A stretch of 64,000 bases of DNA from Leishmania infantum JPCM5 (taxonomy: Eukaryota > Euglenozoa > Kinetoplastea > Trypanosomatida > Trypanosomatidae), in contig NC_009394.2 in NCBI RefSeq assembly GCF_000002875.2, positions 248,001 through 312,000 of the forward strand, given 5' to 3'. Position 1 is the stretch's first letter, and the number at the start of each line of letters is the position of its first letter. A program made the translations under genes and the position numbers. The notes beneath the pieces were generated by a model, which searched no databases, was not told the DNA's origin, and saw nothing but the letters and a program-made list of their open reading frames with translations. This document shows, one piece after another, positions 30,299 through 40,689 of the stretch.

Positions 30299-31278
30299 GA
30301 TGTGCCGCGGATCACCGTGGTACGCCCGTCTATGTGGGCACAGACAGTTGTGCGGTAATAAAAGAATAAATGCGAAGGTGGCAGCGTCCGCAAGGAGACG
30401 CGAGACTGCCGTGGGAAAAGACGAAGGGGGACACGGGGGGGGGGGGGTAGCACAGTGCCAAACCGGACAAAAATAAAGCGAAATCGATCTGTTTCAGCGC
30501 CTGTTGCTTCTGTGCGTTTCGTTTCTGTTTTTGTGATTTTTTTCCTCGTTCTCCTTTGATGGGTTTCGTTGCTTCTTCTGCTGGCGTGTGCGGAAGGATG
30601 AGGGACGCAGCAATTCAATGAAGCAAAACAAACAGGAACGCAAACCGAGGGACAAAAGGAAAAGGGTGAGCCGTCTGGCCCTCAGAGAAAGAAAAAGAAA
30701 AAGAATCACCCTGTGCGTTGTGTGGAAGTGTGTGCGGTGTTGAGGTTTGAAGCATGGCAGCAAAAAGAGAGAGGAGAGAGAGCACTGAAGCAGGAACGGG
30801 ACGGGATCGATGCGCAGCGAAGATCTAAAGAAGTGCAGCGTTTCTGCTCTCCGCATCAGCAGTGCAGTGCGACAACCCGTTCCAGGGGAGAGAAGCATCG
30901 CCTCACCGTGGAAATACGACGGTGCACCTCTGAAAGAGAGCTGTTGTGCATCGTTGCAGCGGCGAGAGAAACGGTTTTCGACCGTACGCAACATGCGCGC
31001 TTCCAATTGCGCACACGTGTGAATCTTTTCGCCCTTTTGGATGTGTTTAGAGCTTCTTCTATGAGCAAATACACGGCAGGAAAAGCACAACGTCGACGAC
31101 GGCAGTCCTCCACACAGGACGCCAGGAGACCGTATCATCAGGACTGTTCAAAGCATGACCTGGCAAAGACAATAATGCCGCTCGGCTTGTCCATCAGCCA
31201 TTGGGCATTTCACGCAAGAGTGGCTCACATACGCCGGCTACGTTGTGGCCGCCGGCACACGTCACTTCTCTTCTTCAC
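30299..31278. other. Intergenic region
   Basis: A G homopolymer at about 30430-30447 and AAAGA-rich tracts near 30680-30700 (pyrimidine-rich on the coding strand) are present. ORFs here lack family motifs and look accidental. No gene supported. Confidence 0.6.
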
Positions 31279-33591
31279 TCAATCGCTGGTAGCAGTGGTG
31301 GCGCTGTCGTTTTGATCCTCCGCCTGTTCTTCCTCGCGCGGCCGCTTCGCCATGTTGAAGGAGGCCGAAGCGCTTTCTTTCGGCGAAAGCTTCGTGAGAG
31401 TAATCTGCGTTGTCTTAGCGAGCCAAGTCTCCACCTTCGCCTCGCCCGAACTATGCGGCGACGGCTTTGGGTGTCCCGCCTCTTCGACAGTCTCCGACGG
31501 TGTCACAGGCGCTGACGCAGTCCTATCGCCCACTTCGCTTGCCTTGGCAAAAGCGTCATCAGCGATCTCAGCAGCACGTTCAACAGTGGTCTCCGCGACG
31601 TCATCGATATCGGTGCCATCATCCGCATCCTCGTTTTCGTCGCTGTTTCTGCCCTCCCCGTCGCCTGTCACGACACCTGTGCCTCCGTCTCCCGGTGACT
31701 TCGGCTTCTTCGAGGAGGAAACGCGTGCAAAGAGTCGCTCATCAGTCGGAGACCATGGCTCACCCCGCAGAACGAGCGAACGGTGACGGCGCTCGTAAAA
31801 GCGCCTGATGGTACGCTCAATCTCAGCCCTTGCGACCCCGACGCAGAGCTGCTGCTGCTTGAAGGCAGCGAGTATCATCTTTGTCGAGACTTTGCTGTTT
31901 GATGCAACGATGGTGTGCAGCGCCTTGAGCTCCGTGTCTGTCATTTCGCGTCGGTTCTTCAGCGCGGCCTCCATCAAGGCGCGCTGCCGCTTTGCCTCCA
32001 TCTCCTCTGCGCTCAGGCCCTCGTCTTCACTTGCGGGGATGCCGGCACTCCCGCTAGTGAACGCGTTCAGCTCCTTCTCCAAGAGCTGAGAGAAGTACGC
32101 CGCATTCAGAGGGGCAAAGCGCTCCAGCTCGTCAAAGCCTCGAAGTGGGTGTTCATCGGTAGGAATGCCGACAAACGGTCCACTGTAGGACGGCACAAGC
32201 TTGCTCTTGTTGCGCAGCCGATGCAGGCGACGCTGTCGCGCCTCCATAATCTTGCGCTGGGTGTCGCAGTCGGAGTCGGAGTCGTCGATGAACTCTAAGT
32301 CGCTGCTGTCGAGAGAGTCCAACGCGGTGTCCTTGTCCGAGTCGCTCGAAGAGGAGGCGGCGATATCCTCATCGCCCTCCATAACGTCCCAGTCATCGCC
32401 CGAGTCGTACTCGTAATCGATGTTCGACAAGCGAGGAATGCCGCACCGCAGCGGAAACCGGCCCATCTGCAGCAGCTCCGCTTCGTTCAAGTTACCCTCC
32501 TGCAGATGGTTGTAGGTGCCGAAGTAGGGCGGGCGAGACTGGCACGGATCGTACCCGATGGCGAAGAAACCAACAAACACAACCTCGTTGTCAAAAGACG
32601 CGTATGGGTCGGAAACGGCCGCGTGGAAAGCGCAGCCGCACTGACGCAGGAGGTCGCGCACTGGCACCTCCTGCGCGTTGGAAGCCTCAATCATGGCGTT
32701 GAAGTCGCGCACACACACCTTCGCCTTCGAAGGCGCGCCTCCATCGCAGTACATGGGCGGGTGCAGCAGAGAGGACTCTTCGTCCACCATGTGACTCTTG
32801 CTCTTCCCTGGGTCTCGCCGCGCGCCGCCGTTCATCGCGTGAGAGGAGAGATTCACCACCGAGGTCTCCTCATTGCGCGAAATTTTGTCCTCCGGCCTCC
32901 TCCAAAACTGCAGTGCAGCAGGAGCAACGCGCTTGTCTTGGACAAAGGGAGAGAATAGCCTGTTTTTGTTGCTCTCCGCCTTGACAGTGCTGCTCAGGAA
33001 ACCGAAAAGAGTGAGGCTGTTTGGGGCCTCCTTCGGCACTTTAAGAGCCGCCTTCTCTGCCTCGCGCGCTTTGTTTCTCGCTTCCCTCTCCGCCTCCCTC
33101 TCTGCCTTTCGTGCGTCGCGCTCCGTGTCCTTCAAGATGCGACGACTCTCCTTTTCCTCATCGCAGATGACTTTACGCGCGTCAAGCTCTGACTTAATTA
33201 AGGCCGCGTCCTCTTCCTTCATCCTCCGACGCGCCTCCTTCTCCGCCTCCCGCTCAGCCCTACGGTCATCGCGAGCTTTTTTTTTCTTCTCAGGTGAGAG
33301 TAAGTGTCCAAAGGAAGCAAGTGGCATGTCGTTCTCCTCCTCCGCCGTACCGCTCGCCCCCTCTGCCCATGACTCGGTAAGAAGCTCGGTGATTTGTCCT
33401 CCATTTTCCGCCAGCTGCTGCGGTTCAGGCTCTGGAGAGCTGCGGCAAGCCTCTGAGCTGCTGCTTGCAGGCACGTGGCTATTGCTCGGCTGCTGTGGTG
33501 CCGCGTTGCTTTTGAGGCTTTGCAGCAGAGCCAGCGCCTCGTCGATACGGCTTGGGTCTATGTTTTTCAGCAATTCGGTGATCGCGTCCAT
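31279..33591 (-). CDS. Chromatin assembly factor 1 large-subunit homologue (CAF-1 p150-like)
   Basis: A 770-residue protein resembling the large subunit of CAF-1, which deposits newly made histones H3-H4 behind replication forks. The expected layout is present. A highly charged helix rich in Lys, Glu and Arg (about residues 105-205, the KER-like region) is followed by the block SRPPYFGTYNHL (about 350-362), matching the NHRPAYWGTW motif of the family. Then come IDYEYDSGDDWD (about 397-408) and a long Asp/Ser/Glu acidic stretch, like the LDYEVDSDEEWEE plus acidic region that binds histones. After this is a region that may equal the winged-helix end, and the protein ends in a charged tail holding KRPREEE. 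I see no clear PCNA-interaction peptide. The start is an ATG with a plausible splice acceptor 58 bases upstream. It is the clearest nuclear protein of the cluster. Confidence 0.85.
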   Translation of the reverse strand: MDAITELLKNIDPSRIDEALALLQSLKSNAAPQQPSNSHVPASSSSEACRSSPEPEPQQLAENGGQITELLTESWAEGASGTAEEENDMPLASFGHLLSPEKKKKARDDRRAEREAEKEARRRMKEEDAALIKSELDARKVICDEEKESRRILKDTERDARKAEREAEREARNKAREAEKAALKVPKEAPNSLTLFGFLSSTVKAESNKNRLFSPFVQDKRVAPAALQFWRRPEDKISRNEETSVVNLSSHAMNGGARRDPGKSKSHMVDEESSLLHPPMYCDGGAPSKAKVCVRDFNAMIEASNAQEVPVRDLLRQCGCAFHAAVSDPYASFDNEVVFVGFFAIGYDPCQSRPPYFGTYNHLQEGNLNEAELLQMGRFPLRCGIPRLSNIDYEYDSGDDWDVMEGDEDIAASSSSDSDKDTALDSLDSSDLEFIDDSDSDCDTQRKIMEARQRRLHRLRNKSKLVPSYSGPFVGIPTDEHPLRGFDELERFAPLNAAYFSQLLEKELNAFTSGSAGIPASEDEGLSAEEMEAKRQRALMEAALKNRREMTDTELKALHTIVASNSKVSTKMILAAFKQQQLCVGVARAEIERTIRRFYERRHRSLVLRGEPWSPTDERLFARVSSSKKPKSPGDGGTGVVTGDGEGRNSDENEDADDGTDIDDVAETTVERAAEIADDAFAKASEVGDRTASAPVTPSETVEEAGHPKPSPHSSGEAKVETWLAKTTQITLTKLSPKESASASFNMAKRPREEEQAEDQNDSATTATSD

Positions 33592-33950
33592 TAGTGCGAC
33601 TACTCTTCTATGAAGAGTGCAATAGAATCAATCGTAAAACAAGTAGACTAGCAAAGGGCAGAGATAAAAAGAGAACGATGTCCAGGTAGAGTGTCTAGAA
33701 GATAAACATTGGGAGTCGAGGGGTAGAGCACACCATGAGATTATCGTGGTAGATTGTAGCGCCCTCACGACACGTTCTCATCGAAGGGTCGCAATCCACC
33801 ACGATCACGATTCAGCTGACTCAACCAAAGAATCAAAGCGAATTGTCCCTCCGCACCGAGCGCGCTTTTTAAATGTGTTTCCAGATTTCAGGAGTATGGT
33901 GAATGAAAAGAAAAGGCAGTAACACCCTTGATAATCGAGAGTCGAGATAA
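33592..33950. other. Short intergenic region
   Basis: This is the leader of the CAF-1-like gene and the 3' UTR of the next one. It is more AT-rich than most of the window. No gene seen. Confidence 0.6.
33648..33690 (-). promoter_or_regulatory. Candidate trans-splice acceptor for the CAF-1-like gene
   Basis: On the minus strand a pyrimidine-rich stretch (complement of 33653-33690) runs into an AG at 33649-33648, 57-58 bases before the start codon. Confidence 0.4.
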
Positions 33951-34754
33951 CTATTGTGCATGAATGAAGCAGTTCAAAAAAGCGTCTTCCCTTACCACAT
34001 CATCGTTTACATCCTTGACAAGAAAGTAGAAGTCCTGCAACTCTTTTTCCGTCAGAGCTTTCGTGGCGACCTCCTCGGTTTGCGCTCTTACCAAAAGCTC
34101 CTCCAGCTGCTCCACGGCAACGCACCGGATATTTGTCCCGTCCGCAGTCATAGCCATCTGCTTCCCAGTCACTTCCCAGATTTTATCAAAACAGGATCGA
34201 ATGTCAGCTTCTGTAGAGCTGTATACCACCGAAGAGACACGATCCGGGAATCTGGGATGGGGGCAGGTGAGCACTTGAGGGTCGTATGCCAATACGTGGG
34301 TGTGGAGCAGCTCCACCAAGAGAGTGCGCAGCTTTTCACGGTCGGCAAATGTGCCAGGCCGCTGCACCTGCTGCATCTGGTTGGCCGCGCTGTTTTCCTG
34401 TGATACGTGTTGAGAATTCTGCGCAATCATCGCCTTTATTTGATCAATCTGGTCATCAGTCAAGCAAAGACCCAGAGACCGAAAGATACTTGGTACTTTG
34501 ATAAACGAAATCGGCCTTTCGCGATGAGCATCCAGCTGCGACGGCAAGGCGTCAACGGTATTGGCCATGATCGCGCTATCAGCTGCCTTCCCATAGGTAT
34601 CAAGGACTTTCCTGCGCACCACCTTGGGGATGTATAGTGTTTCATTCAGCTGCTGGCGATACGCACTGTCCGGGTCGGGGACAATCTTTGCCGGCTTCTT
34701 ACCACCCTTCTTCTTCCCCCTACCCTTCTGGGAAGGCTTGGCCAAAGACGGCAT
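33951..34754 (-). CDS. Small EF-hand-like protein, possibly dynein regulatory complex subunit 8
   Basis: A 267-residue protein. It opens with a Lys/Gly-rich basic stretch (QKGRGKKKGGKKPAK). The middle contains KVPSIFRSLGLCLTDDQIDQ (about residues 85-104), which resembles the helix after an EF-hand loop in EFCAB2/DRC8 proteins (xIIRSLGxxPTxxEL). The C-terminal part, with VEQLEELLVRAQTEE and the end VNDDVVREDAFLNCF, resembles the second calmodulin-like lobe. The Asp/Glu calcium ligands are mostly missing, so calcium binding is doubtful. If the match holds, the protein belongs to the nexin link of the flagellar axoneme. The similarity is short and could be shared by any calmodulin-fold protein. 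The start is the first ATG. Confidence 0.65.
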   Translation of the reverse strand: MPSLAKPSQKGRGKKKGGKKPAKIVPDPDSAYRQQLNETLYIPKVVRRKVLDTYGKAADSAIMANTVDALPSQLDAHRERPISFIKVPSIFRSLGLCLTDDQIDQIKAMIAQNSQHVSQENSAANQMQQVQRPGTFADREKLRTLLVELLHTHVLAYDPQVLTCPHPRFPDRVSSVVYSSTEADIRSCFDKIWEVTGKQMAMTADGTNIRCVAVEQLEELLVRAQTEEVATKALTEKELQDFYFLVKDVNDDVVREDAFLNCFIHAQ

Positions 34755-35054
34755 TTTGTGCTGTCAGAGGTGAAGAGCTCATAGATCCACGCGAAGTATC
34801 AAAGGTGTGAGATATAGTGAAGACAAATGAGAAAACTTCATGAAATCCATCACGCTTCAAAAGCGCTTTCAAGTGCTTGGCCTATCAAAGCGAGAGACCA
34901 GAGAAGAACGCCGCTCAGTACCCGTCACAACAATCGTCGACTTTCAGCAGTCACCGTAATGCACCTTACATTTTTGTCACCATGGAACAGCTCACGTGGC
35001 CTGTAGCAATAAAATTACCGAAAAGGGAAAAACAATAACGATCGAAGAGAAGCC
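34755..35054. other. Short intergenic region
   Basis: About 300 bases, AT-richer than the flanks, with no gene seen. Confidence 0.6.
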
Positions 35055-36842
35055 CTAGCCATGGGCCCTGTCCGATGCGAAGAGTTTCCGTAGCATATTC
35101 TCGCCCTTTTTCACCGCCATTTCGACGTACGTACCAGCCTTTTCTGGTTTCACAATATCTACTGAGTCCCGCAACAAAGCGGTGGTACCGTATGTGCTCT
35201 GGAGCTTGTTCGCCAGGAAGTAAAGCTCGCCGTCCTCGAGAAATGCCATGAGATACGGTGCTGCCTCGGCAAAAATGTTGAAGTCCGGCAACAGCTTGCG
35301 ACCCAGCCCCTCGCCCACAATCACCGAGAGAACGAGTGAAGCAAAGTTGCCGTCCAAAGGAATGTGGTTCTCGCGGACCGCGTCCATTACCTTTCCTAGG
35401 ATACTGCCAATCTGGACCTTACTGAGTCGAAAGCCTGCCGTTCCAGGAGCGACCATGTCAAATACCTCCTTGATCTTTTTCTTGAACCTCTCCCGGTTTG
35501 CTGCGTCCTGTGAGTTTCTCATGGAGTGTGGCAGACGATCGATCATTAGATCCGCCCCGAGCTCACCATCACCGCACGCGACAGCGGCAAAGAGCGAGAT
35601 GAAGTTGTTGCGCTCGTCTTTGGAAAGAGTCGTGACAAGGCCAGTGTCGAGAACCACAACCTCAAATCGCAGCTTCCGCTTGCCGTCAGGGTAGTACTGC
35701 CGAAGGCCATCCGTCTTATTTGTGCGCAGAAGAATGTTACCGGGATGCAAATCTGAGTGGACAAAGTTGTCCTCAAAGAGCATCTTCAAAAACATGTGAC
35801 AGCCCAGCTCTGCCACATCTTTATGCTCTTCACTGTACACCACATCTTGCAGCGGTTCACCCTCTTCAAATGTTTCAAAGAGCACGTCTTCCGTAGACAG
35901 AGACAGCAGCGGCGTGGGGAAAATAACACCGTTGAAGCTGCGGAAGTTGTACCGAAACTGCATCAGATTATCGCCTTCGACTAGTAGATCGAGTTGAGAC
36001 TGGACCAGCGACGAGAACTCGTTGATGCTCGAATCCAAATTAAAGTATCGCAGCCCTGGAATAATCCTGTTGCCGACCCAAACAAAGAGACGCATGGCTG
36101 CCAGGTCAGCCGACACCTGCTCGCGTATGTAGGGATGCGTGACCTTGAGAGCGAGCTCTGTTCCAGCTGGAATGCCATCAATGCTCTCGCGGAGCTTCGC
36201 TCGGTGTATTTGTGCAATGCTACCGCTCTTGATGGGGACCTTTTCGATCTCGGAGATGTAGCGAAGCGCGCTGTGCCCTTTGCAAGGCCCGTCGGTGAAC
36301 TCGCTGCGGAGAAGTCTCTCAGTGTGTGACCACTTGTGTGGCTCGGTACTGTCATACAGCTTTTCCAGCGTCTTACACATTTGATCGGGGAAAAAGTCAG
36401 GGCGCGTCGCCATCCACTGACCAAGTTTGATGTAGCTCGGTCCCATTGACGAGAGGAATGCGAGAATCTTTTCATAAAATATGCGTTCAGGGCACAGCCG
36501 TAAGCTGTATGTGAGAAATCCGTACCACAGAACGGGAACACTACCTACAAAAAGCAGTGCGATTCGGTACGCGACGTAGAAGAAAAACACCACTTTTGGC
36601 ATAGATCGCACCTCCGGCAGCAAACCATTGCCCATCGATGTCCCCACAACGTAAGGTTTTGTTCTACGCACTGGCATGAGCACCCTCCTACATTGGTCTT
36701 CGCGTAGACGCTCAGGAAGAAAAAACTTCTTGTAGCAAACGTACAAACCAAGGCTGCCGCACCCGGTGGCCACTGCCCCAAATATCCGCACCTGACGGCG
36801 ACTAAGGGCCGTTGCCCTTCGTTGCAGCTCGGCGGCAGACAT
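35055..36842 (-). CDS. UbiB/ABC1-family atypical kinase, ADCK2-like
   Basis: A 595-residue member of the ABC1/ADCK/UbiB family, ancient kinase-like proteins of mitochondria and plastids linked to ubiquinone and lipid metabolism. An N-terminal stretch with hydrophobic segments (about residues 23-40 and 83-112) suggests membrane association. The family signature KLGQ is at residues 139-142 within GPSYIKLGQWMATRPD. The nucleotide-loop equivalent is KSGSIAQIH (205-213), the probable ATP lysine is Lys233 in LALKVTHP, the catalytic motif is HSDLHPGN (362-369) and the metal motif is DTG (399-401). The non-canonical SGSIAQ loop and DTG instead of DFG are like ADCK2 (SGxxAQV, DAG) rather than COQ8. 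The likely location is the inner mitochondrial membrane, by family. A leader with a pyrimidine tract lies directly upstream. Confidence 0.93.
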   Translation of the reverse strand: MSAAELQRRATALSRRQVRIFGAVATGCGSLGLYVCYKKFFLPERLREDQCRRVLMPVRRTKPYVVGTSMGNGLLPEVRSMPKVVFFFYVAYRIALLFVGSVPVLWYGFLTYSLRLCPERIFYEKILAFLSSMGPSYIKLGQWMATRPDFFPDQMCKTLEKLYDSTEPHKWSHTERLLRSEFTDGPCKGHSALRYISEIEKVPIKSGSIAQIHRAKLRESIDGIPAGTELALKVTHPYIREQVSADLAAMRLFVWVGNRIIPGLRYFNLDSSINEFSSLVQSQLDLLVEGDNLMQFRYNFRSFNGVIFPTPLLSLSTEDVLFETFEEGEPLQDVVYSEEHKDVAELGCHMFLKMLFEDNFVHSDLHPGNILLRTNKTDGLRQYYPDGKRKLRFEVVVLDTGLVTTLSKDERNNFISLFAAVACGDGELGADLMIDRLPHSMRNSQDAANRERFKKKIKEVFDMVAPGTAGFRLSKVQIGSILGKVMDAVRENHIPLDGNFASLVLSVIVGEGLGRKLLPDFNIFAEAAPYLMAFLEDGELYFLANKLQSTYGTTALLRDSVDIVKPEKAGTYVEMAVKKGENMLRKLFASDRAHG

Positions 36843-36857
36843 CGGAAAAATGCACCT

Positions 36858-36905
36858 CTAATATGAAGGACATTGTAGAAGGAGGCCGGCAAGAGAGAGA
36901 ATGTG
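36858..36905 (-). promoter_or_regulatory. Candidate trans-splice acceptor for the UbiB-like gene
   Basis: On the minus strand a CTCTCTCTT-rich tract (complement of about 36876-36902) is followed by the first AG at 36859-36858, about 16 bases before the start codon, giving a very short leader. Confidence 0.4.
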
Positions 36906-39900
36906 GAAAGAACACATGGTGGAACACAGGTTCATTTAGTTCCCTTCAAAGGCTGGTTTTCACAGATTCAGATGATTCTTTTTTCTGATAGAGTTCTGAC
37001 AGCGCTGGAAGTGGCTAGTATCGGTTTAATAGGCCCCTTTGCTTAATGTGTATGTTCTGTTTCGCGCTGCCTCCTCGATGAGTCAAGGTGTAACATGAAG
37101 GTGTCCAAGATGTGTCACCGACAGAAAAAAGCATGCGTCGAAAAAGTTGCTTGGTGCAAAGCAAAGCGAGAAGTTGCGAACACAGTGGAAACCCGCCATT
37201 TTTCTGCTCCTGAGACACTTGCAAGATGGAGTGGCTGGCACACCAGTGTCATTCTTGTATTTGCTATGCGAAGCGAAAGACTACGCCACTGGCTCATGGA
37301 CCATGAAACAATGTTTTTGAGAACGCTTCTCGGGGCGTTTCCTCGCCACTTCCCCCCCCCCGCTCGGCGCCGCCCCTTGACATCCGAGCCCTCTTCGCGA
37401 TAATCATTCGCCTCTGCTTTTGACTGTTTATGCGCCCCTGCATGCTTGCCCACATAATCCCTCTTTCTCTCCCCGACAATCTTCAGAGCGCTGATCAGGC
37501 ACTCGCCTCTTGACGTCCATATCTATGAAATGCTCTGCAGAGACGCAAAATATCACGTTTCCTCTTTCACCCAAGGCCATCAAGAGGATAAAAAAATAAA
37601 GCGTCTAAATGCACCGCTTCTCAAGCTACACCCTCCACTGCCTTTTTCTTCTGGGTACTCTCCGTAAGCTGCGCACCATAAGCCCGAAGGCAAACAGCCC
37701 CCAGGGCCGGAACGACCGCCACGAAGACCCCGCCGCCACCACCAGCCCCAACCACAAAGCACGACCCCCAGGCGAGTAATCGAAAACCCGAAAAAACGCA
37801 TAAGCATACAAGGCACCTGAAGCAGCAGAAATTCCCGTTCTCGAAGTCCAAGTGGATCATGACCGAAGCAGCAACACAGCACCAAGCCCCTCGCACAGCC
37901 GCTGTGCGCTTTCGGCCAAAACCACACCCTGCGGAATTTTCCCCGCCCCGAACTCTACCCCTATGTAATGGCCTTTTGTGCGTCCAGAAAGTGTCGGCAA
38001 GGGGGTCGAAAGGCGGTTGATTTATTTCATCCTCAGCGCCCTCTTTTCTTTCCGCGACAGACTTTGACGGGGTAATTCCACATGGGTCCGGCGACTTTGG
38101 TTTGTGAGAGTTGACATTTGATTGACGTTTTGAAAGCGGCACCAAGCACCAACCCAGAACCCCCATCCAGAACGTCCTATTGAATGCACAAAAAGCGTGT
38201 ATGCGCAATAGAAAGCTCGCGTTGGCATGCTTCTTTTCCTTCATAATGCTCTTTTTTGACCTTGAGTGCTTTGATCAGGTTTTTCTGCCTTCGAAGCAAA
38301 ATATCAAACTGGCTCAAACACGGCGCTTTTAAGCGCACAAAGATTGATAACTTGCTCCATCTGTTTACCAAGCGGTTGCGAGAAGTCAAACAAAACAGTG
38401 AGCAACAGATGCGTTTTCACACCGCGAAAAGATCGCAGCGCACGAGGTAGCGCAGGGATCAGCGGACCCCCTCCGGTGTAGAAAACCCGTGCGCTGCAGA
38501 GACCGCCTGTCGCGACAGCCTGGCATGCAAAGGTGAAAGAGCCTGTCCCCCTCTCTCAAACATCATCTTTTACAAAAAATTGAGACATACAGAAAACTGA
38601 AAACGCCATGGTCGTTTATAAAGCCAAGGCTTTTTTTTTCGCCACGCGTCGCCGCTGTTAAGCACCAATTCGCGCACCCTTTTTTTTCAACACGCCGCCC
38701 CGTCACGACGCATCCGGCATATGCGCACGCATAAACTGAATCGACCCACCTCTGGGAGAAGTACTCTGAAACTAAATCGTCTAGAGAAAACCATTTGCCG
38801 CATAATCGGGCTATTCCCCCAACGCGCCCCACCGGCTCTTCTGCGCCACCCCCCGGATAGGTGGTGGGCGGTTGTTTCCGCGCAGGTCCCGGTGGCCCGT
38901 GCGGTCCTTGGTGCTTTTGGCCCAGGCCCAGGTCCCCCCCCCCAGCGCGGCGGAGGGAGGCGCACGCCCCGCAAGCGTCAAAAGGGTTCAGCTAGGCTGT
39001 CGGTTGATTGCGGAAAGCCTCCTTAGCGACCCTTTGCCAGATCCGCGTGCCATATTTATTCTTTAGCTGCCCGACGGAAGGGCATGCCAGAACGCGCCCC
39101 GCAGCCTTGTCACGCCGCAGCCTGCAAGGCGCCATGGCGCCGCCCGGGGTTCTTTCGGCGAGCTTTTGGCAGCCTTTGTGTCATCAGTTGACCTGCGTGA
39201 ATCTATGGGCTGCCGGGCATTTTGCAAATGCGTGCGTTTTGGCCGGCTGGGGGGGGGGTCTTTTCATGCCCCGCCCACCATCGCCGTTCGCCTTTTTTCT
39301 CCCGAATGCAAAAACCATGTTGGCTTCGCGCGGAGGCGCGCGTGGGGACGCCGGCCGGCCGTGTTCTTCCGTCTTTTCGGGGGCGGCGCGGGGCGCCCCG
39401 CCATTTTTCCGGCGCGCCCGCCGCGGCAGGAAGGGGCCGGCCAGGGGGGGGCGGCCCGCGGATACGCGCCCGCCCCCACACGCAATGTTTTTAGAGGCGG
39501 GCGATGGGCGCCGGTGCGAAAAGGCCGCGCGGTTTGGGGTGGGGGGGTTGAACCAAAGAAGCACGCGGCGCGCGGGGTCATTTGGCTAAACGGCGTGGCT
39601 GTCGGGCTTTCAGAAACCCGAAAACCAGGCGTTTCATGCCAAGCGCCCTTGTGGAAACGAGGCGCGGGGGCGGGGCCACAACATAGCTGAAGCAGCGGTG
39701 CGCAAGACATCATCCGCGCCACTTTTTGTTGCCGTGAGGTGCCTGTGCTTTCTGGAATTAAAAGAGCGGGGGGGGTTTTGCGCGGGGTTGGCGGGCGGGG
39801 GGTGTGGCGGCGCCACCCTGCAGACCCAGGGCCGCCGCGCAAACCCACCCCGCGAAAGCACGGGGCCGGCGCCGGGAGCCAAGAGGAAAAAGACGCCCAC

Positions 39901-40689
39901 AACACCACACAACACGCCTGCTTTTCCGCGCCGTCGTCGGTGACGTTATTCTTACAGAAAGCCGGTGGCCTGCACGGATCCCCCTTGCCCGGCGCGGCCG
40001 CGACATGCAGCGGGGCCGCGCCCACACCCCACAGCAATTTTATTTCGCCACCGCCACACCGCATCGCGGCCGGACCTCGTGATCTCCTTCTGCCGCGCTG
40101 TTTCTTTGCCGCAAGTTTTGGATTCATGCAAAGCCCGGGATCCGCTGCATTTGCTGATTTTTCTTAGCCCTGGGGGTGCACCAAAGCCCGCCAGCGGCCC
40201 TGTATTGTGGGACCCGCGCGCCTTTGCTTTCGCGCATGGAAGGCGCTGCGGTCGCAGACCCGCTTTCAGACCAAGGCCAAGCGCGTTTGCGGATCGCTTT
40301 TGCGAAAAAAAAATGATCTGGTCGCGCTTTTTGGGGGGGGGGGCCGCGGGGCGTTGTGCGCAAAAAAGGCCGCCGCCGCGGGCCGCTGGCGCACCCCCGG
40401 CGCCAAGGCGCCCCGCCTCTTTAACATATCCCCGCGCGGCGCGCAAAAGAGGTGACCACCCGCCCCAAAAGCCGAAGGCAAAGCCCCCCAAGACAAGACC
40501 CAAAGGAAGAACAAGCCGCCCGCTTTGACTTTTACCAGGAGGCAAGACGATAACTTGCTCCTTTTTTGCGGATCAGCGCCGCCCCCCTTTTGGGATCATA
40601 CCCCCCCCCCTAGGCGCCTTCCGAAGGCGCCCTCTTCAAAGCTGCCGCCGGCTCTCTTGCTTCCCCCCTCGCTTCTTACCTGCCAGGCG

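Noticed and set aside
30494..31138. 214-codon minus-strand open frame between genes
   Set aside because: It has low-complexity, pyrimidine-tract-derived sequence with no family motif, lying in the expected leader region.
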